From positions 1 through 5,877 of the forward strand of contig CAKSZU010000098.1 of assembly GCA_934526125.1 (NCBI GenBank): 5,877 nucleotides of DNA. The letters are read 5' to 3'. This document shows, one piece after another, positions 1 to 5,689 of this stretch. The notes below the pieces were generated by a model. The model did no database searches, was not told the origin of the DNA, and saw only the letters and a program-made list of their open reading frames with translations. Both the position numbers and the translations under genes were made by a program. Numbering within the stretch: the first letter of the stretch is position 1; the number at the start of each line of letters is the position of its first letter. The DNA comes from an uncultured Faecalibacterium sp. (GTDB taxonomy: Bacteria; Bacillota; Clostridia; Oscillospirales; Ruminococcaceae).

Positions 1-63
1 ATCATCAAGATCGGCGCTCGCCGCGGCGACGCTGCTGAGATGGCAGTTCTGGAGCTCGTCTGA
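1..63 (+). CDS. rplQ: 50S ribosomal protein L17, C-terminal fragment
   Basis: Only the last 20 codons and the TGA stop are inside the window; the gene begins upstream. The reading frame from base 1 gives a tail containing IKIGARRGDAAEM and ending LELV, which matches the conserved C-terminus of bacterial L17 (typically a K-[IL]-G-x-R-R-G-D-A-A-x-M core then an IELV-like end). L17 is a large-subunit protein that contacts 23S rRNA near the peptide exit tunnel. In most Firmicutes rplQ is the last gene of the alpha-operon, after rpoA. The strong terminator about 30 bases downstream fits that end-of-operon position. The identification is from the tail alone, but the tail is distinctive. Confidence 0.9.
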   Translation: MIKIGARRGDAAEMAVLELV

Positions 64-72
64 TCGACTCTG

Positions 73-86
73 ACTGTTAAAACAGT
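73..86. repeat. short inverted repeat after rplQ
   Basis: ACTGTT and AACAGT are exact inverted arms separated by AA. They lie between the rplQ stop and the terminator hairpin. In RNA this would be a 5-bp stem with a 4-base loop, so it could be a small additional 3'-end hairpin of the ribosomal transcript. It has no T-run of its own and may be chance. Confidence 0.35.
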
Positions 87-91
87 GTAAC

Positions 92-128
92 AAAGGCCCT
101 TTCCCTTTTGGGAAGGGGTCTTTTGTTG
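92..128 (+). terminator. intrinsic terminator of the ribosomal-protein operon
   Basis: Bases 92-105 pair with 110-123 across a TTTT loop (106-109). This gives a stem of about 14 bp with two G-T wobbles and a GC-rich middle, followed by a T-rich stretch (121-128, TTTTGTTG). It ends transcription from rplQ and separates it from the promoter at 150-178. The left arm begins with AAA and the sequence upstream is A-rich, so it might also work weakly on the other strand, but no convergent gene is present. Confidence 0.88.
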
Positions 129-149
129 TATCCGGAGAAAATGCGCCCC

Positions 150-178
150 TTGTGGTTACGGGGGAAGAATGTTATAAT
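150..178 (+). promoter_or_regulatory. sigma-A type promoter with extended -10 for the lipoprotein/two-component operon
   Basis: The -35 box TTGTGG (150-155) and a consensus -10 TATAAT (173-178) are separated by 17 bp. TG at 170-171 gives an extended -10 (TGTTATAAT). The predicted transcription start is about base 185, leaving a leader of roughly 40 bases before the TTG start at 226. Its position between the rplQ terminator and the first gene of the next unit fits. No other good promoter is seen before 3712, so it probably drives all three sensory genes. Confidence 0.8.
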
Positions 179-188
179 TACCATGTGT

Positions 189-200
189 ATCTGCGCAGAT
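189..200. promoter_or_regulatory. perfect 12-bp palindrome at the predicted transcription start, candidate operator
   Basis: ATCTGCGCAGAT is exactly self-complementary and lies about +4 to +15 from the predicted start of transcription. A palindrome with no spacer is a poor RNA hairpin (4-bp stem at best), so a dimeric repressor or autoregulator binding DNA is the better reading. A perfect 12-mer palindrome is expected about once in a window this size by chance, so the location is the main argument. Confidence 0.4.
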
Positions 201-209
201 TTTCCACAG

Positions 210-219
210 AAGGGAGGGG
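210..219 (+). promoter_or_regulatory. strong Shine-Dalgarno site that fixes the TTG start at 226
   Basis: AAGGGAGGGG (210-219) lies 6 to 8 bases before TTG at 226. The first in-frame ATG downstream (codon 29) falls after the lipobox and would remove the signal peptide. The only sensible start is therefore this TTG, supported by the ribosome-binding site. Confidence 0.8.
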
Positions 220-225
220 CTGCTG

Positions 226-1530
226 TTGAAAAGAAGAACGTTCCTGCTGCTGGCTGCCTGCGGAGCAGTCAGTCTGCTGACGGGCTGTGAGTTCCCCCTG
301 ACGGAAAATATGCAGGTGGAGGAGCTGCTCCGTGCGCCAAGGCTTTCCGGTGATTACGGTGCCCTGCAGTCTGCCCTGAATGACTGGCTGGGGGAGAGCG
401 CCCAGCTCAAGTACCCCATGCAGGGGGATCTGCTTTCGCCCTTCCTGCTGCAGGATCTGGACGGAGACGGAGAACAGGATGCCGCCGTCCTCTACACCAC
501 GGCCCAGAGTTCCAACGTCTGCGTGGCGTTTCTGGAAAAGGATGCCGAGGGGACCTGGCAGGTGCGGCAGAGCATTGAGGGCCTTGCCGATACCGTGGAC
601 AATGTGCGGCTGGCGCAGCTGCAGGACGGCGACGCCACCCAGCTGGTGGTGGGGTACCTTTCGGCCCAGGGGGACAGCTATCTGGCGGTCTACTCCTACC
701 AGAACGGTACGGTGAATGCGATCCTGGAGCAGTCCTACGAGCAGTATCTGGTGGAGGACATCACCGGCGGAGGAAACGAGGACCTGATCCTGATGTCCAC
801 ATTGGAGGACGGCGGGGTGCAGATCGAGCTGCTGACCGTGGACCGGGACGGGCAGTTCCAGCAGGTGGCCGTGATGGGCCTGTCGGCGGATAAATTCTCC
901 GGCTGTGCTTCGGTGGCGGCCGGAATGGGCTCCGACGGAAAACACTATCTGGTGCTGGACGGCTGGACCGGCATTTCGGGCAACAATCTGGCAACGGTCC
1001 TGCTCTATTTCGACGAGGAGAGCCAGCAGATGCGGCCTGCCGGGCAGATCAGCACCAGCGAGCTCTACAACGCATCCCTGCGCAACGTGCCGGGGCTGAC
1101 CAGCCGCGACCTGGACGGGGACGGCATCGTGGAGATCCCCACCCAGCCGGATGAGGCGGGCCTGCTGAACATGAGCCAGAGCCGCCGAATGGACTTTATC
1201 GTCTGGATGGACTACACCAGTCCGACCCCGGAAAAGAGCTTCGGCCTGCTGGATGAAGAAAGCAGCTGCTACATTGAGCTGCCGGCTGAGTGGGAGGGCA
1301 ACCTGATGCTCACCGACAGCACCGAGGAGGACGAAGCCGTGGAGCTGCGGACTGTGGACGAAAACAAACTGGTGCTGACGCTGCGGCTGGTAGCATCCAG
1401 CCAGAGCGCGGCGGGGTGGACCCGTCTGGGCGTTGTGGCGTCCCGCCAGATGCAGGCAAAATTCGGACCGGACGTGGTGCTGAAAGATCAGGAATACCGC
1501 CTGTCCCGGTCGCTGTATCGATTGAATTAA
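226..1530 (+). CDS. predicted lipoprotein with FG-GAP/VCBS-like repeats, linked to a two-component system
   Basis: This is a 434-residue protein of unknown function. Residues 1-20 form a lipoprotein signal peptide: KRR at 2-4, a hydrophobic stretch 6-19, and lipobox LTG-C with the lipidated cysteine at 21. The mature protein should be anchored on the outer face of the membrane. Two calcium-loop motifs of the D-x-D-G-D-G-x-x-D/E type are clear (DLDGDGEQD 77-85; DLDGDGIVE 295-303). Degenerate copies occur near 131-139, 178-186 and 234-243, giving a 45-60-residue periodicity as in FG-GAP/VCBS beta-propeller blades. The C-terminal third (about 330-434) has no recognised motif; it looks like a mixed beta domain ending in RLSRSLYRLN. 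Translation starts at TTG. The response regulator follows 14 bases later, so co-transcription is very likely. Inference: an extracytoplasmic partner, ligand binder or target of the two-component pair. Lipoprotein and repeats are well supported; the role is not. Confidence 0.85.
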   Translation: MKRRTFLLLAACGAVSLLTGCEFPLTENMQVEELLRAPRLSGDYGALQSALNDWLGESAQLKYPMQGDLLSPFLLQDLDGDGEQDAAVLYTTAQSSNVCVAFLEKDAEGTWQVRQSIEGLADTVDNVRLAQLQDGDATQLVVGYLSAQGDSYLAVYSYQNGTVNAILEQSYEQYLVEDITGGGNEDLILMSTLEDGGVQIELLTVDRDGQFQQVAVMGLSADKFSGCASVAAGMGSDGKHYLVLDGWTGISGNNLATVLLYFDEESQQMRPAGQISTSELYNASLRNVPGLTSRDLDGDGIVEIPTQPDEAGLLNMSQSRRMDFIVWMDYTSPTPEKSFGLLDEESSCYIELPAEWEGNLMLTDSTEEDEAVELRTVDENKLVLTLRLVASSQSAAGWTRLGVVASRQMQAKFGPDVVLKDQEYRLSRSLYRLN

Positions 1531-1544
1531 CGGAGGTTTCCCAA

Positions 1545-2249
1545 ATGGTCAAAGTACTTGTTGTGGAGGATGAAGCCAGCATCCGGGAGATGATCGCGCT
1601 GAACCTGCGTCTGGCTGGGATGGAGGCCGTGGAGGCCGACAGCGCCGAGGCGGCGCTGCCTCTGCTGGAGCAGAAGCCTGCCTGCGATGCGGCCATTCTG
1701 GATGTGATGCTGCCCGGCATGAACGGGTTCTCGCTCTGCGAGACCATCCGCCGCACCGACCAGAAGATCGGCATCATCATCCTCAGCGCCAAGGGACAGG
1801 AACAGGACAAGATCCGGGGCCTTTCCATCGGCGCGGATGATTACATGACCAAGCCCTTCAGCGTCAGCGAGCTGCTGGCCCGGGTGGAGGCACTCTGCCG
1901 CCGGGTGAGCCGCTCCGGCAGCGGGACTTCTGCGGCGGAAAACGCCCCCACCACCCTCATCAGCGGCGAATTCGTGCTGGATGAGAACCGCCGGGTCCTG
2001 CTCAAGGCAGGCAAGCCTATTGAGTTGACCCAGGTGGAGTTCCAGATCATGGAGCTGTTCTTTCACAACCCCGGGGTCGCCCTGGTGCGGGAGAAGATCC
2101 TGAAGGGCGTCTGGGGAGAGAGCTATTTCGGGGATGTGAAGATCGTGGATGTGAACATCCGCCGCCTGCGAATGAAGGTGGAGGACGAGCCCAGCCACCC
2201 CACCCACATCATGACGGTGTGGGGCTACGGCTACCGGTGGGAAGAGTAA
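1545..2249 (+). CDS. OmpR/PhoB-family response regulator transcription factor
   Basis: A 234-residue regulator of the usual family length. The receiver domain spans residues 1-118: acidic pocket E8/D9, phospho-acceptor D53 in ILDVMLPGMNG, switch residue S81 in ILSAKGQ, and K103 in the GADDYMTKPF signature. A Ser/Gly/Ala-rich linker (119-137) leads to a winged-helix DNA-binding domain (138-234) with LTQVEFQIMELF, the recognition-helix region VKIVDVNIRRLRMKVE and the final wing HIMTVWGYGYRW. All catalytic residues are present, so it should be phosphorylated by the kinase encoded 41 bases downstream and act as a cytoplasmic transcription factor. The ATG at 1545 is chosen because GGAGG (1532-1536) lies 8 bases upstream; the frame stays open further upstream only within the lipoprotein gene. 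Targets are unknown; autoregulation of the operon promoter is plausible. PhoP, WalR or another paralogue cannot be distinguished. Confidence 0.95.
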   Translation: MVKVLVVEDEASIREMIALNLRLAGMEAVEADSAEAALPLLEQKPACDAAILDVMLPGMNGFSLCETIRRTDQKIGIIILSAKGQEQDKIRGLSIGADDYMTKPFSVSELLARVEALCRRVSRSGSGTSAAENAPTTLISGEFVLDENRRVLLKAGKPIELTQVEFQIMELFFHNPGVALVREKILKGVWGESYFGDVKIVDVNIRRLRMKVEDEPSHPTHIMTVWGYGYRWEE

Positions 2250-2290
2250 GCATCCCATGAGAAAATGCATGCGGAGGGAGGTGTACACGG

Positions 2291-3712
2291 ATGCGCAGCG
2301 GGATCACGCGGAGATGGGTCCGGGGCAGTCTGCTGTTTACGGTATTGCTGGTGCTGCTGGTGGAGGGGATGTTCCTCTACAGCTCCACAAGGAGCTATTA
2401 CAACAGTGTGCAGCAGTCCATGGTGCGGCGGTTCTCGTCCATCAACGGCCAGCTGAAAATGTACACCGGCGACACCTCCCAGAAAACGGCGGCCAACCGC
2501 AGTCTGGCCCTGCGCCGGATGGTGGAGCAGTTTTCGGACAAGGACAAATACGAGTTCATGCTGCTGGACAGCGACGGAGGCGTCATAGCCTCCTCCAGCG
2601 GTACCGGTGCGGACGGCATCGTAGTGCAGGACGACTTTGAAAAGGCAGAGAACGCCCCGGACGGCGTGGGCATCGCCCTTTACCGCACCGCGGGCGGGGA
2701 GCCGGTCATGGCGGTCTGCGCGCTGGTGCCCTATGCCGCAGAGGATGTGGCGGCCATGCGCCTTGTCACCAGCCTGAGCCTGATCCAGGATCAGCTGAAG
2801 CGGGTGTTCCTCGTCAGCCTTCTCGTGTGCGTGGCCATCCTCGGGTTCACGGTGGCGTCCGGTCTGTATTTTATCCGGAGCATCGTGGTGCCGCTGGGGC
2901 AGGTGGAGCGCACGGCGGCCGGGATCGCCCGGGGCGAGCTGGATGTCCGCCTGCCGGTGACCGGAGACGAACGGGACGAGGTGGACCGGTTGCGGGGCAC
3001 CATCAACCGGATGGCGGAAGGCCTGGAAGAGACTGAGAAGATGAAGAACGAGTTCATCAGTTCGGTCTCCCATGAGCTGCGCACCCCGCTGACCTCGATC
3101 CGGGGCTGGGTGGAGACCCTGCGCAATCTGGACGATCCCACGGACGAGAACTATCGCAAGGGGCTGGAGATCATCAACAACGAGACCGCCCGCCTGTATA
3201 ATATGGTGGAGGAACTGCTGGATTTCAGCCGCCTGCAGAACGGACGGCTGAGGATGGAATGCCACCCGCTGGATCTGGTGGCGGAACTGACCGATGCGGT
3301 GCTGTTCTGTGAGGCCCGCATCCAGCGGGAGGGCCTGCTGCTGTCCTACACGGAGCCGGAAGAGATGATCCCCGTCTATGCCGACCCGGACCGTCTGCGG
3401 CAGGTGTTCATCAACATTCTGGACAATGCCATCAAGTATTCGGCCCCCGGCGGGCGGATCACCGTGAAGATCTGGCAGGGCGAGTACAAGGCCTTCATCG
3501 AGATCATCGATCAGGGCCGGGGCATCCCGCCGGAGGATCTGGAAAACGTCAAGACAAAGTTCTATAAGGGCAGCAACTCGGTGCGGGGCAGCGGCATCGG
3601 ACTGGCGCTGGTGGATTCCATCATGACGGCGCTGGACGGCACGCTGGACCTCCGGAGTACCCTGGGCAGGGGCACGGTGGTGACCCTGGGCCTGCCCATT
3701 TACCGGAGATAA
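2291..3712 (+). CDS. membrane sensor histidine kinase (HAMP-HisKA-HATPase_c)
   Basis: A 473-residue PhoR/ResE/WalK-like kinase. A basic N-terminus (RR at 7-8) precedes TM1 (about 14-30). An extracytoplasmic sensor region follows (about 31-171, with YEFMLLDSDGGVIASSSG at 87-104, which resembles the beta-core of small Cache/PAS-like sensors). Next come TM2 (about 172-194) and HAMP (about 195-247, P201 and DEVDRL). HisKA carries the phospho-histidine H261 in SVSHELRTPLTSI. The ATPase domain has an N-box (NILDNAIKYS, N379), a G1 box (DQGRGIP, D407), an F-box (KTKFYKG) and a G2 box (GSGIGLAL, 433-440). Nothing essential is missing, so kinase activity is expected. The start is ATG at 2291, 7 bases after GGAGGGAGGTG (2273-2283). 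It forms a cognate pair with the regulator just upstream and probably shares its promoter. The ligand is unknown; the lipoprotein encoded two genes upstream is a candidate partner. Confidence 0.95.
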   Translation: MRSGITRRWVRGSLLFTVLLVLLVEGMFLYSSTRSYYNSVQQSMVRRFSSINGQLKMYTGDTSQKTAANRSLALRRMVEQFSDKDKYEFMLLDSDGGVIASSSGTGADGIVVQDDFEKAENAPDGVGIALYRTAGGEPVMAVCALVPYAAEDVAAMRLVTSLSLIQDQLKRVFLVSLLVCVAILGFTVASGLYFIRSIVVPLGQVERTAAGIARGELDVRLPVTGDERDEVDRLRGTINRMAEGLEETEKMKNEFISSVSHELRTPLTSIRGWVETLRNLDDPTDENYRKGLEIINNETARLYNMVEELLDFSRLQNGRLRMECHPLDLVAELTDAVLFCEARIQREGLLLSYTEPEEMIPVYADPDRLRQVFINILDNAIKYSAPGGRITVKIWQGEYKAFIEIIDQGRGIPPEDLENVKTKFYKGSNSVRGSGIGLALVDSIMTALDGTLDLRSTLGRGTVVTLGLPIYRR

Positions 3713-3728
3713 GAGATCGTCCATATCT

Positions 3729-3756
3729 TTGTGATAGGATAAGAAAGCAATTTTAT
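3729..3756 (+). promoter_or_regulatory. weak promoter candidate upstream of the DUF1385-prmC pair
   Basis: The first half of the 80-bp gap after the kinase gene is clearly richer in A and T than its surroundings. It holds TTGTGA (3729-3734) and TTTTAT (3751-3756) separated by 16 bp, each matching 4 of 6 consensus bases. This could start a separate transcript for the two housekeeping genes. There is no terminator after the kinase gene, so read-through from the sensory operon is equally possible. Confidence 0.3.
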
Positions 3757-3779
3757 CGCGCTCCCTGTGCGGGGACGCG
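3757..3779 (+). other. hairpin in the leader just upstream of the DUF1385 ribosome-binding site
   Basis: CGCG (3757-3760) pairs with CGCG (3776-3779), and an inner TCCC (3762-3765) pairs with GGGG (3771-3774, one G-T wobble) around a short loop, leaving one C-A mismatch. It ends three bases before the AGGAG at 3783-3787 and has no T-run, so it is not a terminator. It could stabilise the mRNA or affect ribosome access. Confidence 0.35.
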
Positions 3780-3792
3780 GACAGGAGAACCG

Positions 3793-4740
3793 ATGAATCA
3801 ACCGAACAAAGAACGCTTCAAGACCAGTGTGGGCGGACAGGCCCTGATGGAAGGCATCATGATGCGGGGCCCCAGAAACATCTGCGTGGCGGTCCGCAAG
3901 CCGGACGGCACCATTGAGACCAAGGTGGAGCCGACCCCGACCCACGGCGTGTGGGCGAAGATCCCGCTGGTGCGGGGGGCCATCTCCATGATCGAGAGCC
4001 TGATCCTGGGATACCGCTATATGATGTACTCGGCTCAGGTGAGCATGGGGGATGACTACGACCCCGAGGAAGAAGAGACTGCTTTTGAAAAATGGGTGGG
4101 CGACCACCTGGGCAAGAAGGCGGAGGATGTGCTGCTGGCGGCAGCTGCCGTGATCGGCGGACTGTTTGCCATCCTGCTGTTCACGGTGCTGCCCACCGTT
4201 CTGGTGGGCGGGCTGAACCGTCTGGTGCCGCTGGGCCGCTGGGCCAAGGTGGTGCTGGAAGCGGTGCTGAAGGTGGCCATCTTCCTGACCTATATGGTGG
4301 CCATCTCGAAGATGAAGGAGATCCACCGGGTGTTCGAGTATCACGGCGCGGAGCACAAGACCATTGCCTGCTACGAGGCCGGTGACCCGCTGACGGTGGA
4401 GAATGTCCGGAAGTATACCCGGTTCCATCCCCGCTGCGGGACCAGTTTCCTGATCCTTGTGGTCATCGTCAGCGTGTTCCTGTACAGCGTACTGCCCTGG
4501 AGCAGCACCGGGCTGCGGGTGGTGTTCAAACTGCTGCTGCTGCCGGTGGTCATGGGCATCAGCTACGAGCTGCTCAAGTGGTGCGGCCGGTCGGACAACA
4601 TCGCCACCCGCATCATCCGGCAGCCGGGCATCTGGGTGCAGCATCTGACCGTTTTTGAGCCGGACGACAGCATGATCGAAGTAGCCATTGCCGCGGTGAC
4701 CCCCGTCCTGCCCGAAAACCCGGAGGAAGGAAAATGGTGA
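3793..4740 (+). CDS. yqhQ: DUF1385 (YqhQ-like) multi-pass membrane protein
   Basis: A 315-residue member of the DUF1385 family, typified by Bacillus subtilis YqhQ; its biochemical function is not established. The family hallmark VGGQALMEGIMMRGP is at residues 13-27. A soluble N-terminal part (1-110) is followed by hydrophobic segments at about 112-136, 155-174, 217-237 and 240-257. Between the second and third are two conserved polar motifs: EYHGAEHKT (182-190; H184, E187, H188) and FHPRCGTSF (211-219; H212, C215). The His/Glu/Cys cluster is why the family is sometimes suspected of binding metal. The length is normal. ATG 3793 has AGGAG five bases upstream. It overlaps prmC by 7 bases, so the two are translationally coupled; a DUF1385 gene beside prmC is a common clostridial arrangement, often with rpmE and prfA nearby, which are absent here. 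Family assignment is sure; the role is open. Confidence 0.93.
   Translation: MNQPNKERFKTSVGGQALMEGIMMRGPRNICVAVRKPDGTIETKVEPTPTHGVWAKIPLVRGAISMIESLILGYRYMMYSAQVSMGDDYDPEEEETAFEKWVGDHLGKKAEDVLLAAAAVIGGLFAILLFTVLPTVLVGGLNRLVPLGRWAKVVLEAVLKVAIFLTYMVAISKMKEIHRVFEYHGAEHKTIACYEAGDPLTVENVRKYTRFHPRCGTSFLILVVIVSVFLYSVLPWSSTGLRVVFKLLLLPVVMGISYELLKWCGRSDNIATRIIRQPGIWVQHLTVFEPDDSMIEVAIAAVTPVLPENPEEGKW
4722..4730 (+). promoter_or_regulatory. prmC Shine-Dalgarno inside the end of the DUF1385 gene
   Basis: GGAGGAAGG lies within the last codons of the upstream gene. GGAGG (4722-4726) is 7 bases from ATG 4734 and 10 bases from the alternative GTG 4737, which favours the ATG. The GTG overlaps the upstream TGA as GTGA, a typical coupling overlap, so the start one codon later cannot be excluded. 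Confidence 0.7.
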
Positions 4741-5600
4741 CTGCGGGCATGATGCCCCGGGCAGCCCTGCGGGAGGTGGAACACCGCCTTGCCGCCGCCG
4801 GGTGCCCGGATGCGGATTTTGATGCGGGGGAGCTGTTCCGGCTGGTCGTTGAACAGGATGTCCGGCTGGCATCGGAGCCCCTGGCCGCCGCGCAGGCGGA
4901 GCGGCTGGAAGCCCTGACCGTCCGGCGCGAACAGCGGGAGCCGCTGCAGTATCTCTGCGGCAGATGGCCGTTTCTGGACTTTGAGCTGGCCGTGGGGCCC
5001 GGCGTCCTCTGCCCCCGGGCGGATACCGAGGTAGTGGCTGAGGCGGCGGCGCAGACCCTTGCGGGCGTGAAAGCACCCCGTGTGCTGGACCTCTGTGCCG
5101 GCACCGGCTGTCTGGGGCTGGGCGTCAAGCGCTTCTGCCCGGACGCCCGGGTCACCTGTGTGGAAAAAAGCCCGGAGGCCTTCCGCTATCTGGAACAGAA
5201 CGTGCGCAGCGCCCTGCCCGGGGCAGTCCCGGCGGCGCAGGCCGTGCAGGGAGACCTGTTCACCTACTGGAAAACACTGCTGGAAGGGGAGCTGGACCTG
5301 ATCGTATCGAACCCGCCCTACCTGACAGCGGAGGAGATGCAGCACCTGCAGCCGGAGGTGGCGCAGGAACCGGCCATGGCGCTGGAAGCAGGGGAGGACG
5401 GCCTTGTGTTCTACCGCGGGCTGGCGGCGCTGCACTACCGGCAGGCCCTGCGCCCCGGCGGTGTGCTGGTGCTGGAGATCGGCTGGCAGCAGCGGCAGGC
5501 CGTCATGGAGCTGCTGGCCGGGAACGGCTGGGCGGACATCGAGTGCCGGAAGGATTACGGCGGCAATGACCGCTGCATCCTTGCCCGCAGACCAAAATAA
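4734..5600 (+). CDS. prmC: peptide chain release factor N5-glutamine methyltransferase (HemK/PrmC)
   Basis: PrmC methylates the glutamine of the GGQ motif in release factors RF1 and RF2 using S-adenosylmethionine, which improves peptide release at stop codons; it acts in the cytosol. The 288 residues are a normal length. An N-terminal helical domain (about 1-75) binds the release factor. The linker motif PLQYLCGRWPFLDFE (70-84) is followed by GVLCPRADTEV (90-100; PRPDTE is more usual, so Ala replaces the second Pro). SAM motif I is VLDLCAGTGCLGLG (117-130), with an acidic residue, E144, at the end of strand 2. The catalytic NPPY is at 193-196 in LDLIVSNPPYL, and the C-terminal strands include VLVLEIGWQQ and KDYGGNDR. 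All key residues are present. It is coupled to the DUF1385 gene by a 7-base overlap. prfA, its most frequent neighbour, does not follow; recA does. Confidence 0.96.
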   Translation: MVTAGMMPRAALREVEHRLAAAGCPDADFDAGELFRLVVEQDVRLASEPLAAAQAERLEALTVRREQREPLQYLCGRWPFLDFELAVGPGVLCPRADTEVVAEAAAQTLAGVKAPRVLDLCAGTGCLGLGVKRFCPDARVTCVEKSPEAFRYLEQNVRSALPGAVPAAQAVQGDLFTYWKTLLEGELDLIVSNPPYLTAEEMQHLQPEVAQEPAMALEAGEDGLVFYRGLAALHYRQALRPGGVLVLEIGWQQRQAVMELLAGNGWADIECRKDYGGNDRCILARRPK

Positions 5601-5613
5601 TTAAAAAATAGAA

Positions 5614-5628
5614 ACAACTTCTCGTTGT
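5614..5628. promoter_or_regulatory. dyad over the recA -35 region, candidate operator or weak hairpin
   Basis: ACAAC (5614-5618) and GTTGT (5624-5628) are exact inverted arms around a 5-base spacer, overlapping the start of the proposed -35 box. A matching TACAAC recurs at 5664-5669, facing the GTTGTA. It does not match the Bacillus LexA consensus (CGAAC-N4-GTTCG). It could be a divergent SOS box, or the remnant of a weak terminator after prmC (it lacks a T-run). Confidence 0.35.
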
Positions 5629-5652
5629 AAATTCTGAAATTTGTGTTATACT
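5625..5652 (+). promoter_or_regulatory. recA promoter with extended -10
   Basis: TTGTAA (5625-5630) and TATACT (5647-5652) are separated by 16 bp, with TG at 5644-5645 giving an extended -10 (TGTTATACT). A second TATACT overlaps it at 5652-5657, so the start site may be shifted or doubled. The intergenic region is strongly AT-rich compared with the genes. Transcription should begin near 5659-5665, giving a leader of about 50 bases. Confidence 0.7.
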
Positions 5653-5671
5653 ATACTGGAAAGTACAACAT

Positions 5672-5689
5672 CGCCCGCTGACACGGGCG
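5672..5689 (+). other. leader hairpin of the recA mRNA
   Basis: CGCCCG (5672-5677) and CGGGCG (5684-5689) are perfectly complementary around a 6-base loop, lying near the 5' end of the predicted transcript. No T-run follows, so it is not a terminator. It probably protects the 5' end or sets leader structure ahead of the AAGGAG at 5699-5704. Confidence 0.5.

Noticed and set aside
185..225. Riboswitch or attenuator in the lipoprotein leader
   Set aside because: The predicted leader is only about 40 bases, with no room for an aptamer and no second hairpin.
108..290. Small + strand frame of 60 codons before the lipoprotein
   Set aside because: It would start inside the terminator stem, span the promoter and overlap the lipoprotein start in another frame, with no ribosome-binding site.
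178..945. Minus-strand open frame of 255 codons opposite the lipoprotein gene
   Set aside because: The + strand frame has a signal peptide, a lipobox and repeats. The reverse frame has an unremarkable HQLG-rich composition and runs into the operon promoter.
1290..1544. Upstream extension of the response regulator to 319 residues
   Set aside because: The extra 85 codons lie inside the lipoprotein gene in another frame. The receiver domain starts normally at ATG 1545, with a strong Shine-Dalgarno just before it.
2257..2640. + strand frame starting near 2257, overlapping the kinase start
   Set aside because: It is out of frame with the kinase, has no good ribosome-binding site and gives no recognisable protein. 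The GGAGGGAGGTG at 2273-2283 serves the ATG at 2291.
2231..3724. Long minus-strand open frame of 497 codons opposite the kinase gene
   Set aside because: It mirrors a fully conserved histidine kinase on the other strand. The translation is rich in H, Q, P, R and A with no recognisable motif, typical of the antisense of a high-GC gene.
3700..5076. Long minus-strand open frame of 458 codons opposite the DUF1385 gene and the first part of prmC
   Set aside because: It spans two well-supported + strand genes and the gap between them. The product is low-complexity and Pro/Arg/His rich with no family signature.
5601..5633. Terminator after prmC
   Set aside because: The only stem is 5 bp (ACAAC/GTTGT) and it is followed by AAATT instead of a T-run, so I do not call a terminator.
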